Assembly (NCBI RefSeq): GCF_022347745.1
Contig: NZ_JAKRGC010000005.1
Span: 19,699 to 83,698 of the forward strand
DNA from: Streptomyces sp. OfavH-34-F
Lineage (GTDB): Bacteria; Actinomycetota; Actinomycetes; Streptomycetales; Streptomycetaceae
Direction of reading: 5' to 3'
DNA length: 64,000 nucleotides
How positions within the stretch are numbered: position 1 is the first letter of the stretch; the number at the start of each line of letters is the position of its first letter. This document shows, piece by piece, positions 10,501 through 16,933 of the stretch. Position numbers and translations under genes: made by a program. The notes under the pieces were generated by a model that had not been told where the DNA came from, made no database searches, and saw nothing but the letters and a program-made list of their open reading frames with translations.

Positions 10501-11076
10501 ACCGTCCTGGGGTTCAACTACCTTCCCGGCGACGACAAGATCGTCCGGTACGCCGATCTGATCGAGGCGGCACAGCCCGGAGGGCCCTGCCTGCTCCTCG
10601 GCTACTCCCTCGGCGGCAACCTCGCCTTCGAGACCGCCAAGGAACTGGAGCGCCGCGGCCGGCAGGTCGCCCACGTCGTGGTCCTGGACTCCCGCCGCAT
10701 CCTGGAGCCGTACGCCCCCGGCGACGAGGGAATCCGGCTCTTCGAAGCGGAACTCGCCGAGCACCTGCGCAAACACACCGGGTCGGAAGCCGTCACCCGC
10801 GAAACCCTCGCCCACGCGGCCGAGTACCTGTCCTTCTGCGGACGTACCCCCAACACCGGCACCGTCACCGCGTCGGTCAGCGTCATCACCGACGAGGAGA
10901 AGGCATCCCTCTACGCCGCCGGCGAGCGTGGCACCTGGCACGGCAGCTCGACCGGCCCCACCACCGTGCTGCGCGGCTCCGGCATCCACGCCGACATGCT
11001 CGACCCCAAGCACCTCGCCCGCAACGCCGAGCTGGTGCGCGCCCTGCTGACGGGGGAGGCGGCCCATGGCGGATGA
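1591..11076 (+). CDS. ftdB: Iterative hybrid PKS-NRPS for polycyclic tetramate macrolactam
   Basis: A 3161-aa single-module megasynthase. Domains in order, with key residues: KS (Cys184, His319, His359), AT (GHSTGE, Ser661), DH (His959 and Asp1124; the usual Gly of HxxxGxxxxP is Asp), KR (TGAFGALG near 1472; Lys1592, Ser1616, Tyr1629), ACP (Ser1790), C (HHIVSD 1983-1988), A (core starting FDVFTG at Asp2530; C-terminal Lys2831), PCP (Ser2886) and TE (GYSLGG, Ser3006, late SGIH His). There is no ER or MT domain. The family uses the PKS part twice to make two polyene chains, amidates both amines of ornithine and releases a tetramate. My hand-read A-domain code (D,V,G,E at the first four positions; S,I,D at the end) resembles an ornithine code. 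ATG 1591 follows GGGAGGT. Codon 9 is a rare TTA. Confidence 0.95.
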   Translation: MADASNNPLRSKVAIIGMGCRLPGGASDHRTFWRNLMAGKDCITPTPPDRYDVTTLGSRHRDKLGRLVGGRGGYIDGFDEFDPEFFGISPREADHMDPQQRKLLEVAWETLEDGGQRPADLAGSDVAVYVGAFTLDYKILQFADLGFTSLAAHTATGTMMTMVSNRISHCFDFRGPSLSIDTACSSSLVAVHLACQALDRRESDLALAGGVLLHMAPQYTVAETKGGFLSPGGRSRTFDADADGYVRAEGVGLVALKRLEDAVRDGDRIHAVILGSGVNQDGRTPGITVPNPEAQVSLIRRVCAEAGITPGQLQYMEAHGTSTPVGDPIEANALARALAFGRAPQDRCYVGSVKTNIGHTESAAGIAGLIKTVLCLKHRHIPPHINLERLNPAIDAAALPYEIPTRPTPWPDHDGPARAGVNSFGFGGTNAHLVLEEAPPETPPVPTPTPAATTSPAAENAEPGASRENADADGRHWSILPLSARHPEGLAAMAGHLANELAGRDGAPGVSLPDLGHTLAHRRQHLPERLSVVYSSRASLDEALTAYGRGETHPRVVQGRLRAAEDRRLVWVFTGMGPQWWGMGRQLLRDEPAFRKAVTECDRVLREFAGWSLLAEMTAGETASRMNETWLAQPANFALQTGLAAMWRSYGVRPDAVVGHSTGEIAAFHEAGVYSLEDAVRIVVQRSRLQQTLAGTGTMLAVSLPEDEAERRVRPYQDRVSIAAVNSPASVTLAGEEAALTLLADELKANQVFARFLTVAVPYHSVGMERIKDDLLEALAPLTPHRARIPLYLTGQEGTAQGPELDAAYWWKNVRDRVRFRAAVDRLADDGHQVFLEIGPHPVLGHSIRECLDARGASGLTLPSIRRKENESERFATSLASLHNLGTGIDWHTLQPTGRPVTLPRYPWKRDRHWTEPPPVAQVRLGLVDHPLLGRRTDHTEPTWQARLDTETLPYLADHRIQDLVVFPAAGYLEMASQAVLRLTGGSHTVLADIDLRKALFLPDTEDRTVQLSFSLENATFTVASPAGPDGEPTVHASGVVRSGQRRETGPPLDAPAIRVRTERRLDGPACYAALAGLGYQYGPAFQAIEEVWVGKREVLARIRPPRAIGDDAAGHHLHPVLLDACFQSLLTPQILEDRTAPTAVRLPLSVGEVALGPVGDQPLWAHATLLPGDEDTTLGDIALYADDGAPLGRIRGFKAGDVEKAATTVGRTTIDSWLAETVWVERPSEPAESDAPAATARDHGWLLLADEHGVADAFASLAAARGERCHLVRRGDRYTAAGPGGAYTVAPGSAADLERLFADLDRDGRPFHGAVLHLWNLDRPELAQCDRQALDDHTGPGSYSLVALARVLLARGTQGRLHIVTRGAQPVLPGEAVEPLGAPAWGVGRVLRHQELAGHPGKLIDLDPRTPTGPAGARADAEALLREALSDDEEEVALRAGARSTSRLRPAEGLTRPLPLRLRADGSYLVTGAFGALGRLLCRTLVRRGARRLVLVGRTPVPAREEWGGIDPATPEGRAVALLRELEALGAQTVLAPLDITDEDALTSWLDAYRRTGPPPLRGVFHLAGQVRDTLVTDLDRATFDAVHGPKTIGAYLLHRHLRDEPLDHFVLFASIASLLTTAGQTNYAAGNAFLDALAHHRRASGLPALSLDWGPWATGMIEELGLADHYLHSRGMSSLAPEAGMGVLERVIGQDHAQLIVATVVDWPVFLAWYPAPPPLVTDLAAAAAPQGAAGSGNAFLDVFAGADEDTRRSMAAERFAALAAAVLRTGADRVDMASGLGVLGLDSLLAMELRARIHAELGVALPVVALLSGASAGELATQLHDGLAALVSADDPDGTAGAVEQHHDENQYPLTQNQKALWFLKHLNPDGYAYNIGGAVEVTVALEPELMFEAVRRLIARHPALRTNFHLEDGRAVQRVSPDAEPDLALFDVQDQDWETIHRTIVAEYRKPYDLAHDPLVRFRLFKRGPERWVIMKAVHHIVSDAISTFTFIEELFEVYEALRQGREPHLAPVGARYLDFLNQQNAFLAGREAAGMLDYWRSHLPAEVPLLDLPVDKPRPAVQTHNGASEFFVLDAGLTARVHTLARLHGVTPFMVLLSAYYLLLHRYSGQDHIVVGSPVTGRTRQDFASVYGYFVNPLPLHADLSGDPTVTELLEQVRRTVLGGLDNQEYPFVLLVEELGLQHDPSRSAVFQAMFILLTHKVATEQYGYRLNYIELPEEEGQFDITLSAYEDESEHRFHCVFKYNSDLFLPRTVQRMASHYTRLLDRMTRADGEEAVSRLEMLDDAERKRLTERWSRPALLPATRPDSAEDDAPFVPVHTLIGRVAAERPDAVAVTAPSPDGTARRLTYRELESRATACARRLRALGVTHGSVVALRLDKSPEMIVTLLAVLKAGGAYLPVPPDQPADRVAHLLRTTGAVLVVEDTTKPDTTGPDSAAGWPVATVTPDALHADPPDSGPEQGSPPAAVRPDSPAYVITTSGSTGRPKAVEVGHGNLAAAYAAWRDTYRLEQDVRVHLQMAGPSFDVFTGDLVRALCSGGNLVLADRDLIFDTARLYRTMRQEQVDCAEFVPAVVRGLMDHCDREAVRLDFLRLLVVGSDAWNVAEYRRLSALCGPATRLVNSYGLTEATIDNAYFEGPVDDLEPGLMVPIGRPLPHSTLHILDRHGEPVPPGIPGELWIGGPAVALGYAGDPDETGSRFVTRVLSRSPHAAPERLCRTGDIARWDAHGRVHLLGRTDGQVKLRGHRIETGEIEAHLHRWPALARAVVTVRADSGGDAALCAYCVPAPGSELDRRALRRHLAASLPSYMIPSYIVPVPALPLTANGKVDLAALPAPSAETRERPHEPPATLYEVSMARHWKELLGLEEVGLADDFFESGGSSIKLIELLHHLRTEFGVTVPVSRLYRTTTLHGMAATLEEVLQGTTADELPFLTFNSGQPALLFAFPPAGGHGLVYRGLASHLPEYTVLGFNYLPGDDKIVRYADLIEAAQPGGPCLLLGYSLGGNLAFETAKELERRGRQVAHVVVLDSRRILEPYAPGDEGIRLFEAELAEHLRKHTGSEAVTRETLAHAAEYLSFCGRTPNTGTVTASVSVITDEEKASLYAAGERGTWHGSSTGPTTVLRGSGIHADMLDPKHLARNAELVRALLTGEAAHGG

Positions 11077-12754
11077 CGGACCCACCGACTGGAACAGCCG
11101 GGAACGCACCCCGGGCACACCCCCACGCGTCCTCGTCATCGGCGCCGGCGTGGCCGGCCTCTCCACCGGCTGCTACGCCCGGATGAGCGGCGCCCGGACC
11201 CACATCCTCGAGAAGCACGTACTGCCCGGCGGCTGCTGCACCGCCTGGTCGCGCGACGGCTACCTCTTCGACTACTGCATCGAATGGCTCATCGGCACCG
11301 CTCCCGGCAACGACGCCCATCAGGTGTGGCGTGAACTGGGCGCCTTCGACGGGAAGACGATGACCAACTTCGACCTCTTCAACAAGGTCGAGGACGCGAG
11401 CGGCCGGTCGGTGACGTTCTACAACGACCCGGACCGTCTCGAAGCCCACCTCCTGGAGATCTCACCCCTCGACTCCGCTCCCATCCGGACGTTCACCCGG
11501 GACCTGAGGCGGTTCACCACGATCGACCTCTACCCGTTCCTGACCGCGCCCCCGCTGCGCACGGTACGGGAGAGGGCGGCGCTGCTGCGCACCCTGCTGC
11601 CCGCCTTCCGCCTGTTCTGGCGCACCGCGACGACCCCGATGCACACCTTCGCCGACACCTTCCACGATCCGCTCCTGCGCCAGGCCTTCCGCAACATCTT
11701 CTTCCAGGACCCGGAGGGCTTCCCGCTCCTTCCGTACCTCTTCAACATGGCTGCCGCCCACCACGGCAACGCGGGCTTCCCGCAGGGCGGCTCGCTCGGT
11801 CTGGCCCGGTCCATCGAGGAGCGGTACCTCGGCCTCGGCGGCACGGTCACCTACCGGGCCCGCGCCGAGAAGATCCTGGTGGAGAACGGGCGTGCGATCG
11901 GCGTCGAGCTGAGGAACGGCAGGCGCTGCTACGCCGAGCACATCGTGTCGGCCTGCGACGGCCACACCACGGTGTACGGACTGCTGGGCGGCCGCTACAC
12001 CGGACCCCGGATCGAGAAGCTCTACACCGACCTGATCGAACGCCCCGGCACCCTCTTCCCGGCCGTCGTGTCGGCCTTCGCCGGCATCCGCGGCCCGTTC
12101 GGTGAAGGCGAGGCGCACAGCACCACCCATCTGCTGTCCGCCGAAGACGCGGCCGAGCTGCCCGGTGCCCTGCAGAACAGCCTGGTCGTCCAGGTACGGT
12201 CCCGCTACTCCGACGGATTCGCCCCGCCCGGCCACAGCGTCGTGCACTGCACCTACTTCAGCGACTACGCCTACTGGAAGGAGCTGCGCACCAGGGACCG
12301 CAAGGAGTACCGGCTCCGCAAACGCCAGGTCGCCGCCTTCGTACGCCGCTTCCTCGAACGCCGCGACCCCGGGCTCGCCGGCCGCATCGAGCTGGTCGAC
12401 GTCGCCTCGCCCGCCACCACGCACCGTTACACCGGCAACCACGACGGCTCGATCCTGGCCTGGAAGGCATTCTCCGACGCCGACGACGTCGCCTCCCAGC
12501 TCGTCGGCAAGGACCGTATGCGCCTGCCCGGACTGAGTGGATTCTCCATGGCCGGCCAGTGGGTCGGCATGGGCGGCCTGATCCGCGCGGCCTCCACGGG
12601 CCGCTTCGCCACGCAGTACCTCTGCCGCGAACTGGGGCTGGAGTTCCGCGCCTGGGAAAGCGACGGCACCCTCACCGAACCCTGGCACCCGGGGAAGCTG
12701 GGGCACCTGCCCCAGCTCGACCGCTGGTCAGCACGGGAGGGGACCGGCTCATGA
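11066..12754 (+). CDS. ftdC: FAD-dependent phytoene dehydrogenase-like oxidoreductase (PTM ring formation)
   Basis: 562-aa flavoprotein of the phytoene dehydrogenase/CrtI-like superfamily. The N-terminus has the dinucleotide-binding motif VIGAGVAGLSTGCYA and the following GGCCTAW. The C-terminus has the MGGLIRAASTGR segment typical of the family's FAD-binding end. In PTM clusters these enzymes catalyse reductive cyclisation of the polyene chains; the two copies together with the MDR reductase set the ring pattern (family knowledge). The start overlaps the end of ftdB by 11 bases, and GGGGGAGG at about 11052-11059 serves as ribosome site, so translation is probably coupled. It is closely related to the next gene. 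Confidence 0.9.
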   Translation: MADDGPTDWNSRERTPGTPPRVLVIGAGVAGLSTGCYARMSGARTHILEKHVLPGGCCTAWSRDGYLFDYCIEWLIGTAPGNDAHQVWRELGAFDGKTMTNFDLFNKVEDASGRSVTFYNDPDRLEAHLLEISPLDSAPIRTFTRDLRRFTTIDLYPFLTAPPLRTVRERAALLRTLLPAFRLFWRTATTPMHTFADTFHDPLLRQAFRNIFFQDPEGFPLLPYLFNMAAAHHGNAGFPQGGSLGLARSIEERYLGLGGTVTYRARAEKILVENGRAIGVELRNGRRCYAEHIVSACDGHTTVYGLLGGRYTGPRIEKLYTDLIERPGTLFPAVVSAFAGIRGPFGEGEAHSTTHLLSAEDAAELPGALQNSLVVQVRSRYSDGFAPPGHSVVHCTYFSDYAYWKELRTRDRKEYRLRKRQVAAFVRRFLERRDPGLAGRIELVDVASPATTHRYTGNHDGSILAWKAFSDADDVASQLVGKDRMRLPGLSGFSMAGQWVGMGGLIRAASTGRFATQYLCRELGLEFRAWESDGTLTEPWHPGKLGHLPQLDRWSAREGTGS

Positions 12755-14532
12755 CCGAGACGCAGAGCGCTACGGGGCCCGGCGGCACCAGCTCCGACAC
12801 CCCCCGGCCCCGGGAGACGATGATCATTATCGGGGCCGGCCTCGGCGGCCTCTCCACCGGCTGCTACGCGCAGATGAACGGCTACCGCACCAGAATCCTG
12901 GAGATGCACGAAATCCCGGGCGGCTGCTGCACGGCCTGGGACCGAGGAGGCTTCACCCTCGACTGCTGCGTCAGCTGGCTCCTCGGCAGCGGCCCCGGCA
13001 ACGAGATGCACCAGATCTGGCTGGAACTCGGCGCGCTGCAGGGCAAGGAAGTACGCCACTTCGACGTCTTCAACATCGTGCGCGGCCAGGACGGCAGGGC
13101 CGTCCGCTTCTACTCGGACCCCGACCGCCTGGAGGCGCACCTCATCGAACTCTCACCCGCCGACGCCAGGACGGTGCGCAAGTTCTGCGCCCAGCTGCGG
13201 ACCTTCCGCAAGGCGCTGGCCGTCTACCCCTTCCTCAAGCCCGTCGGCCTGATGAGCAGGACGGAACGCTGGCGCATGCTCGCCTCGTTCGTCCCCTACT
13301 TCAACGCCGTCCGCACCACCATCTCCGTCCTGATGACCGACTTCTCGGCCCGGTTCAAGGACCCCCTCCTGCGCGACGCGTTCAACCACATCCTGTACGA
13401 GAAGCACCCGGCATTCCCCGTGCTGCCGTTCCACTTCCAGCTCGCCTCGCACGCCAACCTGTCGGCCGGAGTCCCCGAGGGCGGTTCGCTGGGACTGGCC
13501 GAATCCATCGAGCGACGCTACCGACGCCTCGGCGGAGAGGTCTCGTACAACACGAAGGTCGAGTCCGTCATCGTCCAGGACGACCGCGCGGTCGGCGTCG
13601 AACTCAGCGACGGAAGCGAACTGCGCGCGGACATCGTCGTGTCCGCCTGCGACGGATACACCACGACCATGAAGCTCCTGGGCGGCCGCTACCTCGACGA
13701 CACCTACCGGCGCCTCTACACCCGGACCATCCAGGAACCGGGCATGGTCTTCCCCGGCTACTTCACCCTCTTCCTCGGCCTTTCCAGGCCCTTCCCGGAG
13801 GGTGACCCCTGCACGACCTACCTGCTCGACGAGGCCACGGCGGCCGAACTCACCGGCATCCGCCACCCGAGCATCAACGTCCAGTTCCGCAGCCGCCACT
13901 ACCCGGAGCTGTCACCGAGCGGCACCACCGTCGTCTACGCCACCTACTTCTGCGACATCGCCCCGTGGCGGGCCCTGGACGAAGGACCGGAACAGGTCAC
14001 CCGGACCCGCGGCGGCGAAAGGCTCCACACCCTGCCCGTGCGGCACGGACGCGGCTACTACGCCGCGAAGCGACGGGCGCGGGAAGCACTCGTGGACTTC
14101 CTGGAACAACGTTTCCCCGGCCTCCGGGAGGCGATCGTCGTCCGCGACGTCTCCACCCCCCTCACCCAGGTGCGCTACACCGGCAACTACGACGGCACGG
14201 TCCTCGGCTGGCAGCCGTTCGTGGAGAGCGGGGAGACCCTGGAGGAGCTGATCAAGAAGCACGGCCCCGGCCTCCCCGGACTGCGCAACTTCTACCAGTC
14301 CGGTGTGTGGGCCACCACCGGCGGACTGATCAGGGCCGCCGCCGCCGGACGCCACGTCATGCAGTTCGTCTGCCGCGACGACGGCAAGCCCTTCACCGCG
14401 TCGGTGGACCGCACAGCGCCCCCGCCGACCCACCGCGTCATCCCCGTGCCGCCACACCCCGACCCCCCTCCCACCGAAGGGCGGCGAGCCGCCGGCGAAC
14501 GGACGACAGGGAAGGCAGGAACGAACACATGA
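12751..14532 (+). CDS. ftdD: Second FAD-dependent phytoene dehydrogenase-like oxidoreductase (PTM ring formation)
   Basis: 593-aa paralogue of the preceding flavoenzyme. It has IIGAGLGGLSTGCYAQMNGY at the N-terminus, then GGCCTAWDRGG, and TTGGLIRAAAAGRH at the C-terminus, ending in a proline-rich tail. The shared CCT motif and parallel layout show a duplication within the PhyDH family. Two PhyDH genes plus an MDR reductase is the pattern associated with 5-5-6 PTMs, as opposed to the single-PhyDH 5-6-5 ikarugamycin pattern. ATG 12751 overlaps the ftdC stop as ATGA, with a GGAGGGGA-like ribosome site just upstream. An ORF-internal earlier start would overlap ftdC extensively and is unlikely. 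Confidence 0.9.
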   Translation: MTETQSATGPGGTSSDTPRPRETMIIIGAGLGGLSTGCYAQMNGYRTRILEMHEIPGGCCTAWDRGGFTLDCCVSWLLGSGPGNEMHQIWLELGALQGKEVRHFDVFNIVRGQDGRAVRFYSDPDRLEAHLIELSPADARTVRKFCAQLRTFRKALAVYPFLKPVGLMSRTERWRMLASFVPYFNAVRTTISVLMTDFSARFKDPLLRDAFNHILYEKHPAFPVLPFHFQLASHANLSAGVPEGGSLGLAESIERRYRRLGGEVSYNTKVESVIVQDDRAVGVELSDGSELRADIVVSACDGYTTTMKLLGGRYLDDTYRRLYTRTIQEPGMVFPGYFTLFLGLSRPFPEGDPCTTYLLDEATAAELTGIRHPSINVQFRSRHYPELSPSGTTVVYATYFCDIAPWRALDEGPEQVTRTRGGERLHTLPVRHGRGYYAAKRRAREALVDFLEQRFPGLREAIVVRDVSTPLTQVRYTGNYDGTVLGWQPFVESGETLEELIKKHGPGLPGLRNFYQSGVWATTGGLIRAAAAGRHVMQFVCRDDGKPFTASVDRTAPPPTHRVIPVPPHPDPPPTEGRRAAGERTTGKAGTNT

Positions 14533-15584
14533 AGATCAAGAAGTGGGTGGTCCGCGAGCACGTCGAGGGCGTACCCGACGTGAACCGGATGTACGAGAAG
14601 GTGGTCGAGGATCTCGACGTGGACCTCGCCCCCGACGAGATGCTCCTGCGCACGCGCTACGTCTCGGTCGACCCCTACCTCCACGGCATCGCACTGGACA
14701 CCCCGCGCGGGGCCCACATGGGGGCCGACTCGATCATGGAGGTGCTGGAGGCAGGACCGCTCGCCGCACACCGCCCCGGCGACCTGGTCCAGGGGTTCGG
14801 CGGCTGGCGCTCCCATCTCGTCAGCACCGGCGCCGCCGAACGCTGGCAGACCGGCACCTTCCCCATGGTCTTCCCCGCCTACCGCAGGCTCGACCCCGCC
14901 CGGTACGACGCCGCCCTGCCGCTGCCGACCGCCCTGAGCGTGGTGGGAGGCCCCGGCATGACGGCCTGGGGAACCCTCACCAAGTACATGAGCATCAGAC
15001 CCGGCGACACCTTCCTCATCAGCGGGGCGTCCGGCGCGGTGGGTGTACTCGCCGGCCAGCTGGCCGCTCGTGCGGGCGCCCGGGTCATCGGCACCACCTC
15101 GTCCCCGCGGAAGGCGGACGACCTCGCGGCGCTCGGCTTCGACACGGTCCTCATCTACCGGCACGGAGACAGCGCCGAGACCATCGGCAAGGCACTGGCG
15201 CGTGCCGCCCCGGACGGCATCGACCGGTACTTCGACAACCTGGGCGGCACGATCACCGACGCCGTGTTCCCCATGCTCAACATCGGCAGCCAGGTGGCGG
15301 TGTGCTGGCAGTGGGCGACCCAGGTCGGCAACGCCGACGTCGGGCCGCGACTCCTGCCCTACCTCATGTTCCCGCGCGCGACGGTACGGGGGATCTTCTC
15401 CCTGGAGTGGTTCACCGAACAGAACTGGCAGGCGCTCCACACCGAGCTGGGCGGCCTGGTCCGGCGTGGCGAGATCGTCTGCGACCACACCTTCCACCAC
15501 GGCTTCGACGCCATCCCCGCCGCCTACGCCAGCCTCTACCGCGACCGCGACACCAACCGCGGGAAAGTACTTGTCGCACTCTGA
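14529..15584 (+). CDS. ftdE: MDR-type NADPH-dependent reductase (PTM inner-ring closure)
   Basis: 351-aa zinc-independent medium-chain reductase of the leukotriene B4 dehydrogenase/quinone oxidoreductase type. Visible features are the N-terminal GroES-like fold segment VSVDPYLHG, the nucleotide motif SGASGAVGVLAGQLA, the TSSPRK stretch for NADPH phosphate, and YFDNLGG. None of the cysteine patterns of zinc alcohol dehydrogenases are present. In PTM pathways this enzyme closes the six-membered inner ring by reductive C-C bond formation (known for IkaC/FtdE-type enzymes). ATG 14529 overlaps the ftdD stop as ATGA; AGGCAGGAA precedes it. It is followed by 53 bases before the P450. Confidence 0.9.
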   Translation: MKIKKWVVREHVEGVPDVNRMYEKVVEDLDVDLAPDEMLLRTRYVSVDPYLHGIALDTPRGAHMGADSIMEVLEAGPLAAHRPGDLVQGFGGWRSHLVSTGAAERWQTGTFPMVFPAYRRLDPARYDAALPLPTALSVVGGPGMTAWGTLTKYMSIRPGDTFLISGASGAVGVLAGQLAARAGARVIGTTSSPRKADDLAALGFDTVLIYRHGDSAETIGKALARAAPDGIDRYFDNLGGTITDAVFPMLNIGSQVAVCWQWATQVGNADVGPRLLPYLMFPRATVRGIFSLEWFTEQNWQALHTELGGLVRRGEIVCDHTFHHGFDAIPAAYASLYRDRDTNRGKVLVAL

Positions 15585-15637
15585 CGGCCGGGCCGCCCTC
15601 ACCACGCATCTCCCACCGGCACCACCGAGGAGGCACA

Positions 15638-16843
15638 GTGACCACCCCCCAACACCAGCCTCCGGGCCATGCGGCCCGGGCCCACGTCCCGATGCACGCC
15701 CTCCCCTTCGACGCGCCGGGACCGCCCCGCCCCACCCGGCTCCCCGACGGCTCCCCGGCGTGGCTGGTCAGCCGATACCCCGACGTCCGGCAGGTCCTCT
15801 CCGACCCTCGCTTCGGCCGGGCGCGGCTGTACGGTGACGAGGCCCCCGCCCTATTCGACGCGCCGGACCTCGTGAACAACCCCGACCTGATGTTCAACCA
15901 GGACGGCCGCGACCACATGATGCTCCGCCGCACCCTGCGCCGCGCCTTCACCCCCAGGGTGGTCGCCCGCTGGAGGCCGTGGATCACCGAGATCGTGAAA
16001 CAACTCCTCCACGAAATGGCGTGCCGGCCGCAGCCCGCAGACGTGGTGGAGTCGTTCACCTTCCCGCTGCCGGTGGCCGTCATCAGCCGGCTGATGGGAC
16101 TCGACCCGTCGGTCCGGCACCGGCTGCGCCACTGGGCCGAGCACGCCTTCTCGGACGGCTCCCACGACGAGAAGCAAGTGGAGGACGCCCTAAGGGATTT
16201 CAGCGCGTTCGGGTCCGCGATCCTCGACGAACGGCGCCGGACGCCCGGTGACGACCTGATCAGCGGCATCGTCCGTGCGGCCGACGAGGAAGGCGGCCTC
16301 CCCGAAGCCCAACTGGTGAGCCTGGTGTGCGGCCTCGTCGTCGGCGGCCATGACAGCACGATGACCATGCTCGGCAACGGCCTGCTCTACCTCCTCGGCG
16401 AACGGCCCGAGACCTGGCACCGGCTGGGCACGGACGAGGAAGCCGCCGGCACCGTGGCGGACCGGCTGATCCACCTCGTCCCGCTCGGAGACGACCGGGG
16501 CTCCGCACGCCGCGCATCGGAGCAGGTGGTGATCGGCGGCGTGACGATCCCGGCGGGGGCCGTCGTCCTCGCGGACTGCGCCATGGCCAACCGCGACCCG
16601 GACGTCTTCCCGACCCGCCTGCACGACGGACTCTTCACTCCGCTGGAGGCGCCCACCCTCTCCTTCGGAGCGGGAGCCCACTACTGCCTCGGAACGTGGC
16701 TGGCCCGGGCGGAACTCCAGATCGCCCTGCACCACCTGGCCGCCCGCTTCCCGGGCCTGCGCCTCGCGGAGCCCACACGATCCGTCACCTGGCGCACCGG
16801 AAGCACATCCCGCAGCCCCCGGAGCCTCGCCGTCACCTGGTGA
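15638..16843 (+). CDS. ftdF: Cytochrome P450 of PTM cluster, lacking the usual ExxR
   Basis: 401-aa bacterial class I P450, soluble, needing ferredoxin partners encoded elsewhere. The haem loop FGAGAHYCLG is intact (Cys350) and the I-helix has GGHDST near residue 236. The K-helix ExxR motif is not there: counting back from the conserved PLG, the sequence is DRLIHLVPLG, so the expected Glu and Arg are replaced by Arg and His. This is unusual, though some Streptomyces P450s (CYP157 type) are known to lack ExxR. In PTM clusters the P450 oxidises the finished carbocycle. GTG 15638 follows GAGGAGG, and it is the last gene of the cluster. Confidence 0.85.
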   Translation: MTTPQHQPPGHAARAHVPMHALPFDAPGPPRPTRLPDGSPAWLVSRYPDVRQVLSDPRFGRARLYGDEAPALFDAPDLVNNPDLMFNQDGRDHMMLRRTLRRAFTPRVVARWRPWITEIVKQLLHEMACRPQPADVVESFTFPLPVAVISRLMGLDPSVRHRLRHWAEHAFSDGSHDEKQVEDALRDFSAFGSAILDERRRTPGDDLISGIVRAADEEGGLPEAQLVSLVCGLVVGGHDSTMTMLGNGLLYLLGERPETWHRLGTDEEAAGTVADRLIHLVPLGDDRGSARRASEQVVIGGVTIPAGAVVLADCAMANRDPDVFPTRLHDGLFTPLEAPTLSFGAGAHYCLGTWLARAELQIALHHLAARFPGLRLAEPTRSVTWRTGSTSRSPRSLAVTW

Positions 16844-16933
16844 CGCCCTCCGTCCCGCACGAGACCGACGGGCCACAGGCAGGGGCGGCGGCGGCTTTCG
16901 GGGTGACCGAGACATCCCCTGCGGGACACCGCT

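Noticed and set aside
5623..11166. Very long open frame on the minus strand opposite ftdB
   Set aside because: It is a shadow created by third-position GC bias of the megasynthase; the translation has no domain and the opposite strand has complete catalytic motifs.
16853..16927. Possible terminator between ftdF and the SARP gene
   Set aside because: GTCCCGCA and TGCGGGAC can pair, but the loop of nearly 60 bases is too long for a convincing terminator.
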